This document shows positions 11,401-18,390 of a stretch of 64,000 nt of DNA, piece after piece (the stretch's first letter is position 1; each line of letters begins with the position of its first letter). A program made the position numbers and the translations under genes. The notes under the pieces are model-generated. The model saw only the letters and a program-made list of their open reading frames with translations. It had not been told where the DNA came from and did no database searches. The DNA lies in contig NZ_JBHZSP010000008.1 in the NCBI RefSeq assembly GCF_043643765.1, forward strand, positions 62,001-126,000, given 5' to 3'. This DNA comes from Marinomonas posidonica_A (GTDB lineage: Bacteria > Pseudomonadota > Gammaproteobacteria > Pseudomonadales > Marinomonadaceae).

Positions 11401-14400
11401 TGCACTAGAGCACCATCGTCATTAGTGATGTTGCCTTGTACATTCAACGCGATTGCATCCTTTGAATAGATTTTCCCACTTGTTGTGCTGTTGTTCAGTT
11501 CGGTGGCATCAATCGTGATGCCTTTACCCGCCAAGGTTCCTTGGTTATCCACCTTGTTGGTTTGAATGGTTAAGGTACCGTCTTGGGCCAATATTGTACC
11601 GGAGCTAGTGACATTCGCTGTATTAATGTCGATAGTATTCAAGGCTTCGATGGTACTGCTTGTATTAGTTAAATTACCATCAGCATCCAAGGTCAGATCA
11701 GAATCCGCATGAACCAAAGCGCTATCTGTATTTGTGACGTTTCCAGCGATGTTTAAATCAAGCTTATCTGTTGAATAGACTTTACCGTTAACCGTACTGT
11801 TATTTAGTTCGGTGGCTTTAATCGTGATGCCTTTACCTGCCAAGGAACCTTGGTTATCCACCTTGTTGGTTTGAATGGTTAAGGTGCCGTCTTGTGCTAA
11901 GACGGTACCGGAACTGGTGACAGTTTCTGCTGTGATGTCGATTTCATTGAACGCTTCGATGGTACTGTCAGTATTCGTGAGGTTACCCTCGGCATCTAAC
12001 GTTAAAGTTGAATCGGCATGCACTAAAGCACCATCTTCATTAGTGATGTTGCCTTGTACATTCAGCGCCATTGCATCCGTTGAATAAATCTTGGCGTTTG
12101 CTGAACTGTTGTTCAGTTCGGTGGCATCAATCGTGATGCCTTTACCAGCCAAGGAACCTTGGTTATCCACCTTGTTGGTTTGAATGGTTAAGGTGCCATC
12201 TTGGGCCAATATTGTACCGGAGCTAGTGACATTCGCTGTATTAATATCGATAGTATTCAAGGCTTCGATGGTACTGCTTGTATTAGTTAAATTACCATCA
12301 GCATCCAAGGTCAGATCGGAATCCGCATGTATCAGAGCGCCATCGTCATTAGTGATGTTGCCTTGTACATTCAACGCGATTGCATCCTTTGAATAGATTT
12401 TCCCACTTGTTGTGCTGTTGTTCAGTTCGGTGGCATCAATCGTGATGCCTTTACCTGCCAAGGTTCCTTGGTTATCCACCTTGTTGGTTTGAATGGTTAA
12501 GGCACCTTCTTGTGCTAAGACGCCGCCTGAACTCGCGACATTCTCTGCATTGATGTCGATAGTATTCAAAGCTTCAATCGTGGAATCTGTGTTCGTGAGA
12601 TTGCCCTCAGCATCCAAGGTAAGATCTGAATCCGCATGAACCAAAGCGCCATCTTCATTAGTGACATCACCGGTGATATTGAGATCGAGTCTGTCTGTTG
12701 AGTAGATTTTACCACTCGCCGTGCTATTACTCAGTTCGGTGGCATCAATCGTGATGCCTTTACCCGCCAAAGTTCCTTGATTATCCACCTTGTTGGTTTG
12801 AATGGTTAAAGCGCCGTCTTGTGCCAGAATCGTTCCCGAGCTAGTGAGGTTCTGACTTTTAATATCGACCTGATTTAAAGCTTCAATAATGGATTCTGTG
12901 TTAGTGAGATTTCCCTCAGCATCTAAGATCAAATCGGAATCCGCATGAACCAAAACACCATATTCATTAGTGATGTTACCTTGCACATTCAGTGCTATCG
13001 CATCGGTGGAATAAATCTTGGCATTAGCTGAACTGTTGTTCAGTTCGGTGGCATCAATCGTGATGCCTTTACCCGCCAAGTTTCCTTGATTGTACACCTT
13101 GTTAGTTTGAATGATTAACGTGCCGTCTTGCGCCAGAATCGTCCCTGAGCTGGTGAGGTTCTGACTCTTAATGTCGACCTGATTTAAAGCTTCAATCGTG
13201 GAATTTGTGTTGGTGAGGTTGCCCTCAGCATCTAAAGTCAGATCGGAATCTGCATGAACCAAAGCACCATCTGTATTTTTGACGTTTCCAGCGATGTTTA
13301 AATCAAGCTTATCTGTTGAATAGACTTTACCGTTAACCGAACTATTGTTTAGTTCGGTGGCATTAATCGTGATGCCTTTACCCGCCAAAACTCCTTGGTT
13401 ATCCAGTTGGTTCGTTTGAATGGTTAAAGCACCGCCTTCTGCTAAGACGGCGCCTGAACTCGCGACATTCTCTGCATTGATGTCGATAGTATTCAAAGCT
13501 TCAATCGCGGCATTTGTATTGGTCAATTTACCCGAGGAGGTATCATCACCTGAATCCACAGTTAAAGCTGTGCTCGCGTGCAGTAACGCGCCGTCTCTAT
13601 TCGAGACATCGCCTGTAATGTTGAGATCGAGTTTGTCTGTTGAGTAAATCTTCCCGTTTGCTGTACTGTTGGACAGTTCCGTGGCGTTAATGGTAATGCC
13701 TTTGCCCGCCAACGTGCCTTGGTTATCCACTTGGTTCGTCTGAATGGTTAAAGCGCCATCTTGTGCCAAAACTGTACCGGAGCTCGAGACATTCTCTGAA
13801 TTGATGTTGATGGTATTTAAAGCTTCAATCGTGGAATCTTTGTTGGTGAGATTGCCATCAGCATCTAAGATTAGATCGAAATCCGCATGTACCAGGGCGC
13901 CATATTCATTAGTGACATCACCAGTGATATTGAGGTCAAGTTGCTCTGTTGAATAAATTTGGCCGTTTGTCGTGCTATTACTCAGTTCGGTGGCATCAAT
14001 CGTAATACCTTTACCCGCCAAAGTTCCTTGATTATCCACCTTGTTGGTTTGGATGGTTAAAGCACCGTTTTGCGCTAAGATGGTGCCTGAACTCGTTACA
14101 TTCTCTGCTTTGATGTCGATAGTATTTAAAGCTTCAATCGTGGCATCTGTATTGGTCAATTTACCCGAGGAGGTATCATCACCTGAATCCACTGTTAGCG
14201 CTGTGTTCGCGTGCAGTAACGCACCGTCTTTATTCGTCACATAGCCAGTGATATTGAGATCGAGTTTATCTGTTGAGTAGACTTTACCGCTAACCGTACT
14301 GTTGTTTAGTTCAGTGGCATTAATCGTGATGCCTTTACCTGCCAAAGCACCTTGATTGGTAACTTGGTTGGTGTCTATTGTTAAACTTCCATCTTGCGCC

Positions 14401-16523
14401 AAAATCGTCCCTGAACTAGTGACATTTTCCGCGGTGATGCCGACTTGATTCAAGGCTTCGATAGTACTGTCAGTATTCGTGAGGTTGCCATCAGCGTCTA
14501 AGGTCATGCTGCTGTCGGCGTGAACCAAAGCACCGTCTGCATTCGTCACGTCACCTGTAATGTTGAGATCAAGCTTGTCGGTTGAATAGATTTTTCCGCT
14601 TGCCGTGCTGTTGCTCAGTCCTGTCGCATCGATGGTGATGCCTTTGCCCGCCAGCGTGCCTTGATTAGTAACTTGGTGCGTCTCAATGTTCAGCGCTTCA
14701 TTGAGCGCAAGGATCGTTCCTGAGCTGGTCAGATTCAGACTCTTAATGTCAACCTGATTCAAGGCTTCGATGGTGGAGTCCGTATTGGTGAGGTTGCCTT
14801 CCGCATCCAAGGTCATGCTGCTGTCAGCGTGAACCAAAGCGCCATCTGTATTAGTGACATCGCCCGCGATGTTGAGATCAAGTTGGTCTGTTGAATAGAT
14901 TTTTCCGTTAGCCGTGCTGTTACTCAGTTCCGTGGCGTTAATGGTAATGCCTTTGCCCGCCAGCATGCCTTGGTTATCTAGATGTTGGGCCGTGATCGAC
15001 AAAGGATCGGTTTGTATTAGAACTGTACCTGTGTTCGTGAATCGTTGGGCTTCGATGTTCAGAGAATCTACGGACTCAATGGCCCCGGTGAGGTTGTCTA
15101 ATTGTCCTTGCGCTGTGATGGTGAGCGCCTTGTCTGACGCAATGGACGCCTGATCATCATTGCGTAGATCCTCCGTGGTGGTCAGCGTCAACTGCTCCGC
15201 GGCAAAGATCTGGGTGTTTTCCCCTGTGTTGTTGAGCATGTCTGTGGTAACGGTGAGGGTGTGACCAGCAATAGTACCTTGGTTGGTCAGGCTGTCTGTG
15301 ATGAGCGTCACATCGCCATTTTGACTGAGCAGTTTGGCGTCTTCTTGATTCTTTAAGGCTTGCGCTTCTAATCGAATGGATTCAGTGGCTTGAATGGCGG
15401 CGTCTGCGCCGCTAGAAACAATGTCTTTTGTCGTCTTGATGTTAATGCGGTTGGCCAGTACTTCACCACTGTTCTCCAAGGCATTGGCTTGAATTTTTAT
15501 TTCGTCAGAGCTTAAGGTGGCACGATGAACAATATTGCCTTGGGTGTCCAAAGTCATGTCTTCAACGGCTTTGACTTCCCCGCCGAGGTTGACCCCCAAT
15601 CCGCGCTCCGTGCCAATCAAGCGTATGCGATTGGCGTACATGCCACCAATGGCTGCCACATCCAACGCGAATGCTTCCCGCTCGTCATTGGATCGCGCCG
15701 TCACCGACTTGTCTTGGTAGTTAATGCGATTGTCGCCGGTGATGATGGTAGCTTGATCGGCCCAGAGTTTGGCGTTGAGTTTAACGCTGCGCGCCAAGAT
15801 GTCTAATTCACGGGTTGCGCTGTCGTTTAAACCTTCCCCAGTAATGGCAATGTCACCCTGTGACACATCAAACCCAGACAAGCCGCCCGCGCCATCAAAT
15901 AAAGCTTGCCCTGTGGTCAAGGTGCCACGGGTGGTATTGATAAAACCACAGCCATTACAAGTGATGCCGTTTTGGTTGGCGATGATCATCTCTGCGGATT
16001 GTCCCGCGATTTCCATATAGCCGTTTAACGCACTGCGACTGTTGCCCGTGACTTCGTTCAAAATGATGCTGGCACTCTTGCCCCCCAAGCGAGCGTTGCC
16101 ATCAATGTAACCCGCCAATTGGGTATTGGTAATGTCCGTGGCGTTATTGAAGATCAGACCTTTCTTTTCGACATTAAGCTGATCGTATTCATTGCGCGAC
16201 ACGCCTTTCGCAGAAGGGGCATTAATATTGACAATTGGAATGCCACTGGCCGAAGTATCAAACGCAGGCGCATGGGCGCTGTTTATCGCCGCCGTCGCCC
16301 CCTGAGCCAACAACACCCCCGGCGCGGACAAATAGGCCGACAACATAATCTGCGCTATGTATTTTTGATGGCGACGACAAGGGGCTAAAAGGGAAAAGTG
16401 GGAGGTGGACTGTGATCGTTTAATTGGCTTTACTTGTAAGCGCAACACATTATTCAATGACTTTTTACGCCATTGCACACGACTAGACACATAACATTTG
16501 ATGACTCGCAGTAAGGTCAACAT
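1530..16523 (-). CDS. cdiA: CdiA-like two-partner-secreted filamentous hemagglutinin / contact-dependent toxin
   Basis: This 4997-residue exoprotein is exported through CdiB and displayed on the cell surface. In order it has: a long extended signal peptide ending around AQGATA (residue ~77); a TPS secretion domain with ANQNGITCNGCGF near 180-195; FHA-type beta-helix repeats, including a very regular 103-residue array (about 510-2460); an AT-rich non-repeat segment (about 2740-2960) in the usual receptor-binding position; five 34-residue repeats (about 2960-3125); a conserved segment with NPLFTNYKNFVSSDYML; a second FHA repeat block (about 3340-4440); a pre-toxin region; and VENN at 4708-4711, followed by a 286-residue C-terminal toxin region. 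The ATG at 16523 has AGGGAAGAG upstream. The size is at the high end for CdiA proteins. Confidence 0.93.
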   Translation of the reverse strand: MLTLLRVIKCYVSSRVQWRKKSLNNVLRLQVKPIKRSQSTSHFSLLAPCRRHQKYIAQIMLSAYLSAPGVLLAQGATAAINSAHAPAFDTSASGIPIVNINAPSAKGVSRNEYDQLNVEKKGLIFNNATDITNTQLAGYIDGNARLGGKSASIILNEVTGNSRSALNGYMEIAGQSAEMIIANQNGITCNGCGFINTTRGTLTTGQALFDGAGGLSGFDVSQGDIAITGEGLNDSATRELDILARSVKLNAKLWADQATIITGDNRINYQDKSVTARSNDEREAFALDVAAIGGMYANRIRLIGTERGLGVNLGGEVKAVEDMTLDTQGNIVHRATLSSDEIKIQANALENSGEVLANRINIKTTKDIVSSGADAAIQATESIRLEAQALKNQEDAKLLSQNGDVTLITDSLTNQGTIAGHTLTVTTDMLNNTGENTQIFAAEQLTLTTTEDLRNDDQASIASDKALTITAQGQLDNLTGAIESVDSLNIEAQRFTNTGTVLIQTDPLSITAQHLDNQGMLAGKGITINATELSNSTANGKIYSTDQLDLNIAGDVTNTDGALVHADSSMTLDAEGNLTNTDSTIEALNQVDIKSLNLTSSGTILALNEALNIETHQVTNQGTLAGKGITIDATGLSNSTASGKIYSTDKLDLNITGDVTNADGALVHADSSMTLDADGNLTNTDSTIEALNQVGITAENVTSSGTILAQDGSLTIDTNQVTNQGALAGKGITINATELNNSTVSGKVYSTDKLDLNITGYVTNKDGALLHANTALTVDSGDDTSSGKLTNTDATIEALNTIDIKAENVTSSGTILAQNGALTIQTNKVDNQGTLAGKGITIDATELSNSTTNGQIYSTEQLDLNITGDVTNEYGALVHADFDLILDADGNLTNKDSTIEALNTININSENVSSSGTVLAQDGALTIQTNQVDNQGTLAGKGITINATELSNSTANGKIYSTDKLDLNITGDVSNRDGALLHASTALTVDSGDDTSSGKLTNTNAAIEALNTIDINAENVASSGAVLAEGGALTIQTNQLDNQGVLAGKGITINATELNNSSVNGKVYSTDKLDLNIAGNVKNTDGALVHADSDLTLDAEGNLTNTNSTIEALNQVDIKSQNLTSSGTILAQDGTLIIQTNKVYNQGNLAGKGITIDATELNNSSANAKIYSTDAIALNVQGNITNEYGVLVHADSDLILDAEGNLTNTESIIEALNQVDIKSQNLTSSGTILAQDGALTIQTNKVDNQGTLAGKGITIDATELSNSTASGKIYSTDRLDLNITGDVTNEDGALVHADSDLTLDAEGNLTNTDSTIEALNTIDINAENVASSGGVLAQEGALTIQTNKVDNQGTLAGKGITIDATELNNSTTSGKIYSKDAIALNVQGNITNDDGALIHADSDLTLDADGNLTNTSSTIEALNTIDINTANVTSSGTILAQDGTLTIQTNKVDNQGSLAGKGITIDATELNNSSANAKIYSTDAMALNVQGNITNEDGALVHADSTLTLDAEGNLTNTDSTIEAFNEIDITAETVTSSGTVLAQDGTLTIQTNKVDNQGSLAGKGITIKATELNNSTVNGKVYSTDKLDLNIAGNVTNTDSALVHADSDLTLDADGNLTNTSSTIEALNTIDINTANVTSSGTILAQDGTLTIQTNKVDNQGTLAGKGITIDATELNNSTTSGKIYSKDAIALNVQGNITNDDGALVHADTDLTLDAEGSLTNTNSTIEALNQVDIKSQNLTSSGTILAQDGSLTIDTNQVTNQGTLAGKGISINATELNNSTVNGKVYSTDKLDLNIAGNVTNTDGALVHADTALTLDTEGNLTNTESTIEALNTIDINAENVTSSGTVLAQDGALTIQTNKVDNQGVLAGKGITINATELNNSSVNGKVYSTDKLDLNIAGNVKNTDGALVHADSDLTLDAEAKLTNTDSTIEALNQVDIKSQNLTNSGTILAQDGSLTIDTNQVTNQGALAGKGITINATELNNSSVNGKVYSTDKLDLNITGDVTNKDGALVHADSDLNLDAEGNLINKDSTIEALNQIDIKSQNLTSSGMILAQDGSLTIDTNQVTNQGTLAGKGITIDATELNNSTVNGKVYSTDKLDLNIAGNVKNTDGALVHADSDLTLDAEGNLTNTNSTIEALNQVDIKSQNLTSSGTILAQDGTLTIQTNKVDNQGTLAGKGITIDATELSNSTVNGTVYSTDKLDLNITGDVSNKDGALLHANTALTVDSGDDTSSGKLTNTDSTIEALNTIDINAENVTSSGTVLAQDGTLTIQTNKVDNQGSLAGKGITIDATELNNSTTSGKIYSTDAVALNIEGAITNQNGALVHADSDLTLDTEGNLTNTDSTIEALNTIDINAENVTSSGTVLAQDGTLTIQTNQITNQGALAGKGITIDTTGLNNSTTNGKIYSTDKLDLNIKGDVTNTDGALVHAGVDVNLDAKGNLTNSGTIEAVESATVKSQNLTNSGTILAQNNALSIDTIKVDNQGVLAGNGIIINTASLDNKTMNAKVFSTAGLVLSAEETVENREGALLHASNALEITSVGNLSNEQSTIESAGSININSQNFENSANSNVLAQNGELRVQTKTLNNQGSLSGHGLEATASLILNNTSTSKILSTNDLLLTSQDSFANENGAHVKANNTLTINTDGDIVNTDSVLESVNTINLNSRNLTNTVIGTISAQNGTLSITNTETLNNKGGIAGKRVFINAADVKNLDSDALVLGQDYLDIRSTGNIINQNGAVLYSLGDGVIKVSDTLTNSSAVIEINRNLSIEANKIINKKREFSFTKNITSKKYSIFKNLDDDLYGSYFSDKKIIETIESPYIELDSPQAYIFSGNDMILEGAVDNYYSIVSAVGDLFFTADKINNVSYYGKEIKKTDVNEVVICLPSAGQSCGWNYVPRVISETNKSNTTEKVLFEVPAIFTAGGNITGKAGSVSNIGNVDYVVTSKVDTNVLKEIEGSANTSVSGQAVVNTATGTVKVKASDGVQVAVTETSANTSVSGQTVANTALGIANVKASDNVQVAVTEASTSTSISGQTVANTASGIANVKASDNVQVAVTETSTSTSVSSQTVANTASGTVNVKASDNVQVAVTETSTSTSVSSQTVVNTASGTVNVKASGVDGVQVAEKGSATTVVKSDTELSADSSTSPTIKADASATGVNAIDLAAVAARRDAIFNDLNVDSFVQSAFYTLSENPDSDYLIQTNPLFTNYKNFVSSDYMLNKMVGDDQGRTGKTASRLGDGFLEQNLVREQILSYTGFQTLPDQVDIESAYATLMDNALEEYTDLQLSVGIELTDKQVAQLKQPIVWMVSETVQTDSGPQEALVPKVYFSNTSDMTLRPDGALIAATNIDIQVDGDLVNSGAIVARSDLSLSGENISNSGNMTAGNNATLNASSDIGNSGSIQANGVLNLVAGGNITSETQNQTISTQSGIFSNTQTLVGEAASLQGGTINLVAGNDISLIGSEVSADEEILAQAGNNITLASLEVTNSSDIGGYYQSKNSTTHHLTNALSADKIQLSAGNNLISQASSISASNQLSINAANDVTLSSVENTTESSARRRNASSVTHQVNSLEASNIQLGAGNTFTSEGAQLTADDDLTLSANNIDLLAVKDTKDSYSFVGGGGNSTEKRSHNESITGTDLSAGGALTLVSQNDIFSKGSSLSSGEGMSLAAGGDVVLSTETAHNSSYKQVKKKKSGMFGSKRSTTTTTSESLTNQGTNLTSGGDLNIVTGVDILLAGSKATADGNISLQAGGDIQLLSAVDQSSQRYQKQKKGTFKVKAKDQGFINQTAVTSDLIGGGNISLDSGSNITLEGATLAANDTLSIGTDVVTQNANGQYVNDKGELAGNVIVTTQALESSEWSESSSSFRGVFKDLVKGIAVIASTATAGLIHGEIKVGESDATRTDTLTQQTTTLAASDLNLTAQQDLALIGAQVAVSDTANLTAQNVTIDAAQERTVTSTSHTDQTISGEGASFSSEKGELTLASLTETDHTERTTNTANTWAGSSLQAGNLNINANQNVAIIASDVAVQNDASIEGENVLIGGREDTYDTTNDTITKTKTLTVGVKNAYADTYLAVRALDQAKDAVKDAEKAYEEAKQKVADGKLQQSDLDGYEIALNSAKNTEKYAAITVANAAAGAAMNSGTAGFTASAGVTLQTTTTSTTNRQSAWNGSSIQVGNNASLQGEDTLTVKGSNVAVGGTLLAEADQINVLAGENTTQQSTKSNTQSASVSASVGKVDFSDLASSAGVNNNTSSSESQSTQYTHSQLTAGALVSRSDQLNIKGGTLHGEQVSIDTGDLNIASVQDSSSSNSRSDSVGMNIGSSVSSEGSNLGLSYQQSTTDSDYQSVTQQSGITSGDQGYQIQVANHTSLTGAIITSTQTAEDKGLNSLTTASLTASNLENHANFSGSSVGVDASYNTAENGGFSRSQGYGEIADNRTRTTQSGINTANLTITDAEQQAQTGQSVEQVLADVSTATTTDTVAHDSGTLQDHFDQAEVLEQVNTMRTVTQETNQTVQQIRLSLNKKADELKKQLKAETISQEQYDSEVKKLTAYGLIASSIGAGLTVPTDSVSGQLAAAASPTVAYGIGQYFKGQAAANADGELSGGQEAAHVLAHGILAAAVAAEGGNDATTAGLAAAGSEAAAPMLANWLYGSSDPDDLDAQQKQTLTNILGAASMVAASTGSGDASDVVAAGQLADNAVENNYLKSYEVRIVEDCLIGSGCTSSEEKEDMVNRAEALSKARDDELNQICQDNPLSEECRGAVNDATKYVAMSEVWDILKDDVTRSSVNTFDYVYNSDGSNKRFVEYFNTIDNRADFFGASNLYEQNLGLGAKWYGGAEFVSRAPLTGLGADGHGSWFTFGAGGILTGTEVYDWRAEAGDALMNAGFDNFKNLYNQTVSDPADWDINQLKSEQQALQPVHEKYLGDKSVFLKMSSAFTDTSIPILGAGNNIFTEEKQGVSGGIQVINYESRVNYGCKLMEYSESQGCSP
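7150..7650 (-). repeat. Five 102-bp coding repeats (34 aa) in cdiA
   Basis: The marker GA(A/G)GCTTTTAC recurs at 7156, 7258, 7360, 7462 and 7564, an exact 102-bp period. Each unit encodes a Ser/Thr/Val-rich 34-mer containing TSVSGQTVANTA and VKASDNVQVAVTE. The middle copies are nearly identical in DNA, which indicates recent duplication or gene conversion. The array lies between the AT-rich presumed receptor-binding segment and the second conserved segment of CdiA, so it could act as a flexible or extendable spacer. Confidence 0.9.
9130..14990 (-). repeat. Array of about nineteen 309-bp coding repeats (103 aa) in cdiA
   Basis: A marker encoding LAGKGITI(N/D)ATEL recurs 19 times, at about 9330, 9639, 9963, 10272, 10581, 10890, 11199, 11508, 11817, 12126, 12435, 12744, 13053, 13362, 13686, 13995, 14319, 14628 and 14937. 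Fifteen of the intervals are 309 bp and three are 324 bp. The extra 15 bp encodes a longer turn (SGDDTSSGKLTN instead of AEGNLTN). Each unit holds several short beta-helix rungs such as KIYSTDKLDLNI and GALVHADSDLTLDAEGN. DNA identity between copies is high. More diverged copies continue down to about 8400. Confidence 0.92.
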
Positions 16524-16613
16524 GTAACTCTTCCCTAAGCTATCGCTTTTTATTATTTCTATAAAAAGCTTTAATATTTTGTTAATAAAGCAATCTTAAC
16601 TACGTCTGCACAA

Positions 16614-18293
16614 CTAGAATTGCGCAGATAACATTGCACTCACTTTATAATCATGAGCCTTGGCATATGGCCCAAATTCAATAAAAGGTTCAGAGATCGA
16701 AAGATCATAATTCACTCCCAATATCTTTCCCTTCATACCGAAAGTTAGTCCCATCAAGGTTCGGCTGGTCTCTTCTTCTGCACCTTCTCCAAAAGCTTGT
16801 CCAACATCCAAGCCTAAGTACGGAGAATATGGTGAACCTAATATCTCCATAGGCAGCGTTAAATCGTTCCTCAACCGCCAACCGTGCTCAGCACTTAATG
16901 ATTCATCACTATCAAAGCCTCGAACCGTATAACGGCCACCATTCGAAAACCAATCTAACGAATAAATCGGTGTATCAGCATACTGAGCAAATAAGCGCCC
17001 TGTATAATTCATTGATTGCCCAAACAAGCTCAAAGGACTACTTAAAGAAACAGATAACGAATAAAAACGGTAATCTGGCTGTGCCGAATCTTCCTCGCTA
17101 TCAGGGTCCACTTCATCGGCACCCATTATTCCAGCAAGCCCTTGGTGCACATCGATGGAAATATCAAAGATGTTACGACCAATAAAACGTCGATAATCCA
17201 AACCTAACGTTAATTCTGATAAATTGCGCCTCTGAGCCTCTATCTCAGCATCCTCAATATAACTGCGTCTGCTTCTTGTCTTTAGCTCGCTGTTTAGCGT
17301 TAGTTTTACTTTATTATTGCGCAGCGCCACATAATCAAAAGTCAGCTTATCGTCTCGGCTGTGACCACTTAGCTCAAAGCTTCTCACATCCCCTTCGGTA
17401 ATTTGACGATAATCTGAACGACTGGTTGAATATCCCCACAATCCATAGCCCCAAGGCAAAGTCCAAGAAAAAGATTCACTGTTTGACTCACCTATCGCTT
17501 TGCCTCTTGCAGCAGACAAAGAAACATTAAACACATCTTGGGCACCAATAAAATTATCAACGGAGGCATTAATCGACAATGGATATTCACCTGTGGATAC
17601 ACTGCCACTATCGTCTACTGAGGTATTGATTGACCAAGGTTTTGTTTGCTGTAACTCAGCAACCAAAATGCTGGCGTTAGGGTAAGAGCCTGGCTGAATT
17701 TTAAACTCCACCTCCTGTGACTGAAGACGACTCAGCTGCTCAACCGCTTGCTCCATGTCTCGTAAATTGAGTACCTTGCCTTCTTCTATGGGCAAAGCGT
17801 TTCGCCAAAAGAAGCGATACTTCTCTGGAAACACAATTCGCTCAACAACACCTTTTTGAATCTTCACTCTGACGGTGTGTGAGGCAATATTCTGCTCTGG
17901 CAATACCGCCCTTGATGTAACAAAACCATCCGCTAACAACTTTTGATTAATCAGATTCACATAAGCCTGTAATGTTTGAAAACCAATACATTCACCTAAA
18001 TACCGATCTCCTTGCGCCAAAGCCCAATCGGATAACAACCCATCAACCTCAATGTGATCAATGACAAAGCACACCTCTTCTTTAATAGGTTGAAGTGTGC
18101 TTTCAACTTGCGGCAATTGTATGGGCTGCTCAGAATCTTCAAGGCTTTTGTTTAAAGCTTCTTCCGTGGCTTTGTCTCTAAGGCGCCAATCAGTCTGATT
18201 ACGTATGGATTCTTCTTGTGCAGAATGGGAAAAACTAGAAAGGCATGACAAATACAATGCGCATAACCAAGTAACAAAAATCCGTTTTTGCAC
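16614..18293 (-). CDS. cdiB: CdiB/FhaC-type TpsB outer-membrane transporter
   Basis: This 559-residue protein secretes its partner CdiA across the outer membrane. It has a signal peptide (ending near HSA, residue ~24), an N-terminal helix/linker, a POTRA region starting at CFVIDHIEVDGL (about 74), and a 16-strand barrel domain. The L6 loop motif VRGF lies at residues 457-460, within GGRYTVRGFDSDE; this Arg-bearing tetrad is a family hallmark. It ends with the terminal strand MLSAQF (aromatic last residue). The start is GTG at 18293, with a weak AGG upstream. It lies 90 bp ahead of cdiA on the same strand and is presumably cotranscribed with it. Confidence 0.93.
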   Translation of the reverse strand: MQKRIFVTWLCALYLSCLSSFSHSAQEESIRNQTDWRLRDKATEEALNKSLEDSEQPIQLPQVESTLQPIKEEVCFVIDHIEVDGLLSDWALAQGDRYLGECIGFQTLQAYVNLINQKLLADGFVTSRAVLPEQNIASHTVRVKIQKGVVERIVFPEKYRFFWRNALPIEEGKVLNLRDMEQAVEQLSRLQSQEVEFKIQPGSYPNASILVAELQQTKPWSINTSVDDSGSVSTGEYPLSINASVDNFIGAQDVFNVSLSAARGKAIGESNSESFSWTLPWGYGLWGYSTSRSDYRQITEGDVRSFELSGHSRDDKLTFDYVALRNNKVKLTLNSELKTRSRRSYIEDAEIEAQRRNLSELTLGLDYRRFIGRNIFDISIDVHQGLAGIMGADEVDPDSEEDSAQPDYRFYSLSVSLSSPLSLFGQSMNYTGRLFAQYADTPIYSLDWFSNGGRYTVRGFDSDESLSAEHGWRLRNDLTLPMEILGSPYSPYLGLDVGQAFGEGAEEETSRTLMGLTFGMKGKILGVNYDLSISEPFIEFGPYAKAHDYKVSAMLSAQF

Positions 18294-18327
18294 CTAAAAA
18301 TCCATATCAATTACTTTAATTTACGTT

Positions 18328-18355
18328 ATTTTACACAAATTATTAAAGAGAACAA
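18328..18355 (-). promoter_or_regulatory. Predicted sigma-70 promoter of cdiBAI
   Basis: On the minus strand, TTGTTC (18350-18355) is followed after 16 bases by TAAAAT (18328-18333), about 35 bp upstream of the cdiB GTG. It lies in the only intergenic space between cbiG and cdiB, which is AT-rich. There is no experimental support. Confidence 0.45.
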
Positions 18356-18390
18356 TTCCCATTACCAAATTTGTTTAAATTCATTTTCTA

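Noticed and set aside
9388..14244. Series of similar plus-strand open frames of about 70 codons opposite the cdiA repeats
   Set aside because: They recur with the same 309-bp period and simply mirror the minus-strand coding repeats; no ribosome-binding sites or independent conservation are evident.
9130..14990. CRISPR-like periodic array
   Set aside because: The period is 309 bp, with no short repeat/unique spacer structure, and the whole array is in one reading frame of a filamentous hemagglutinin.
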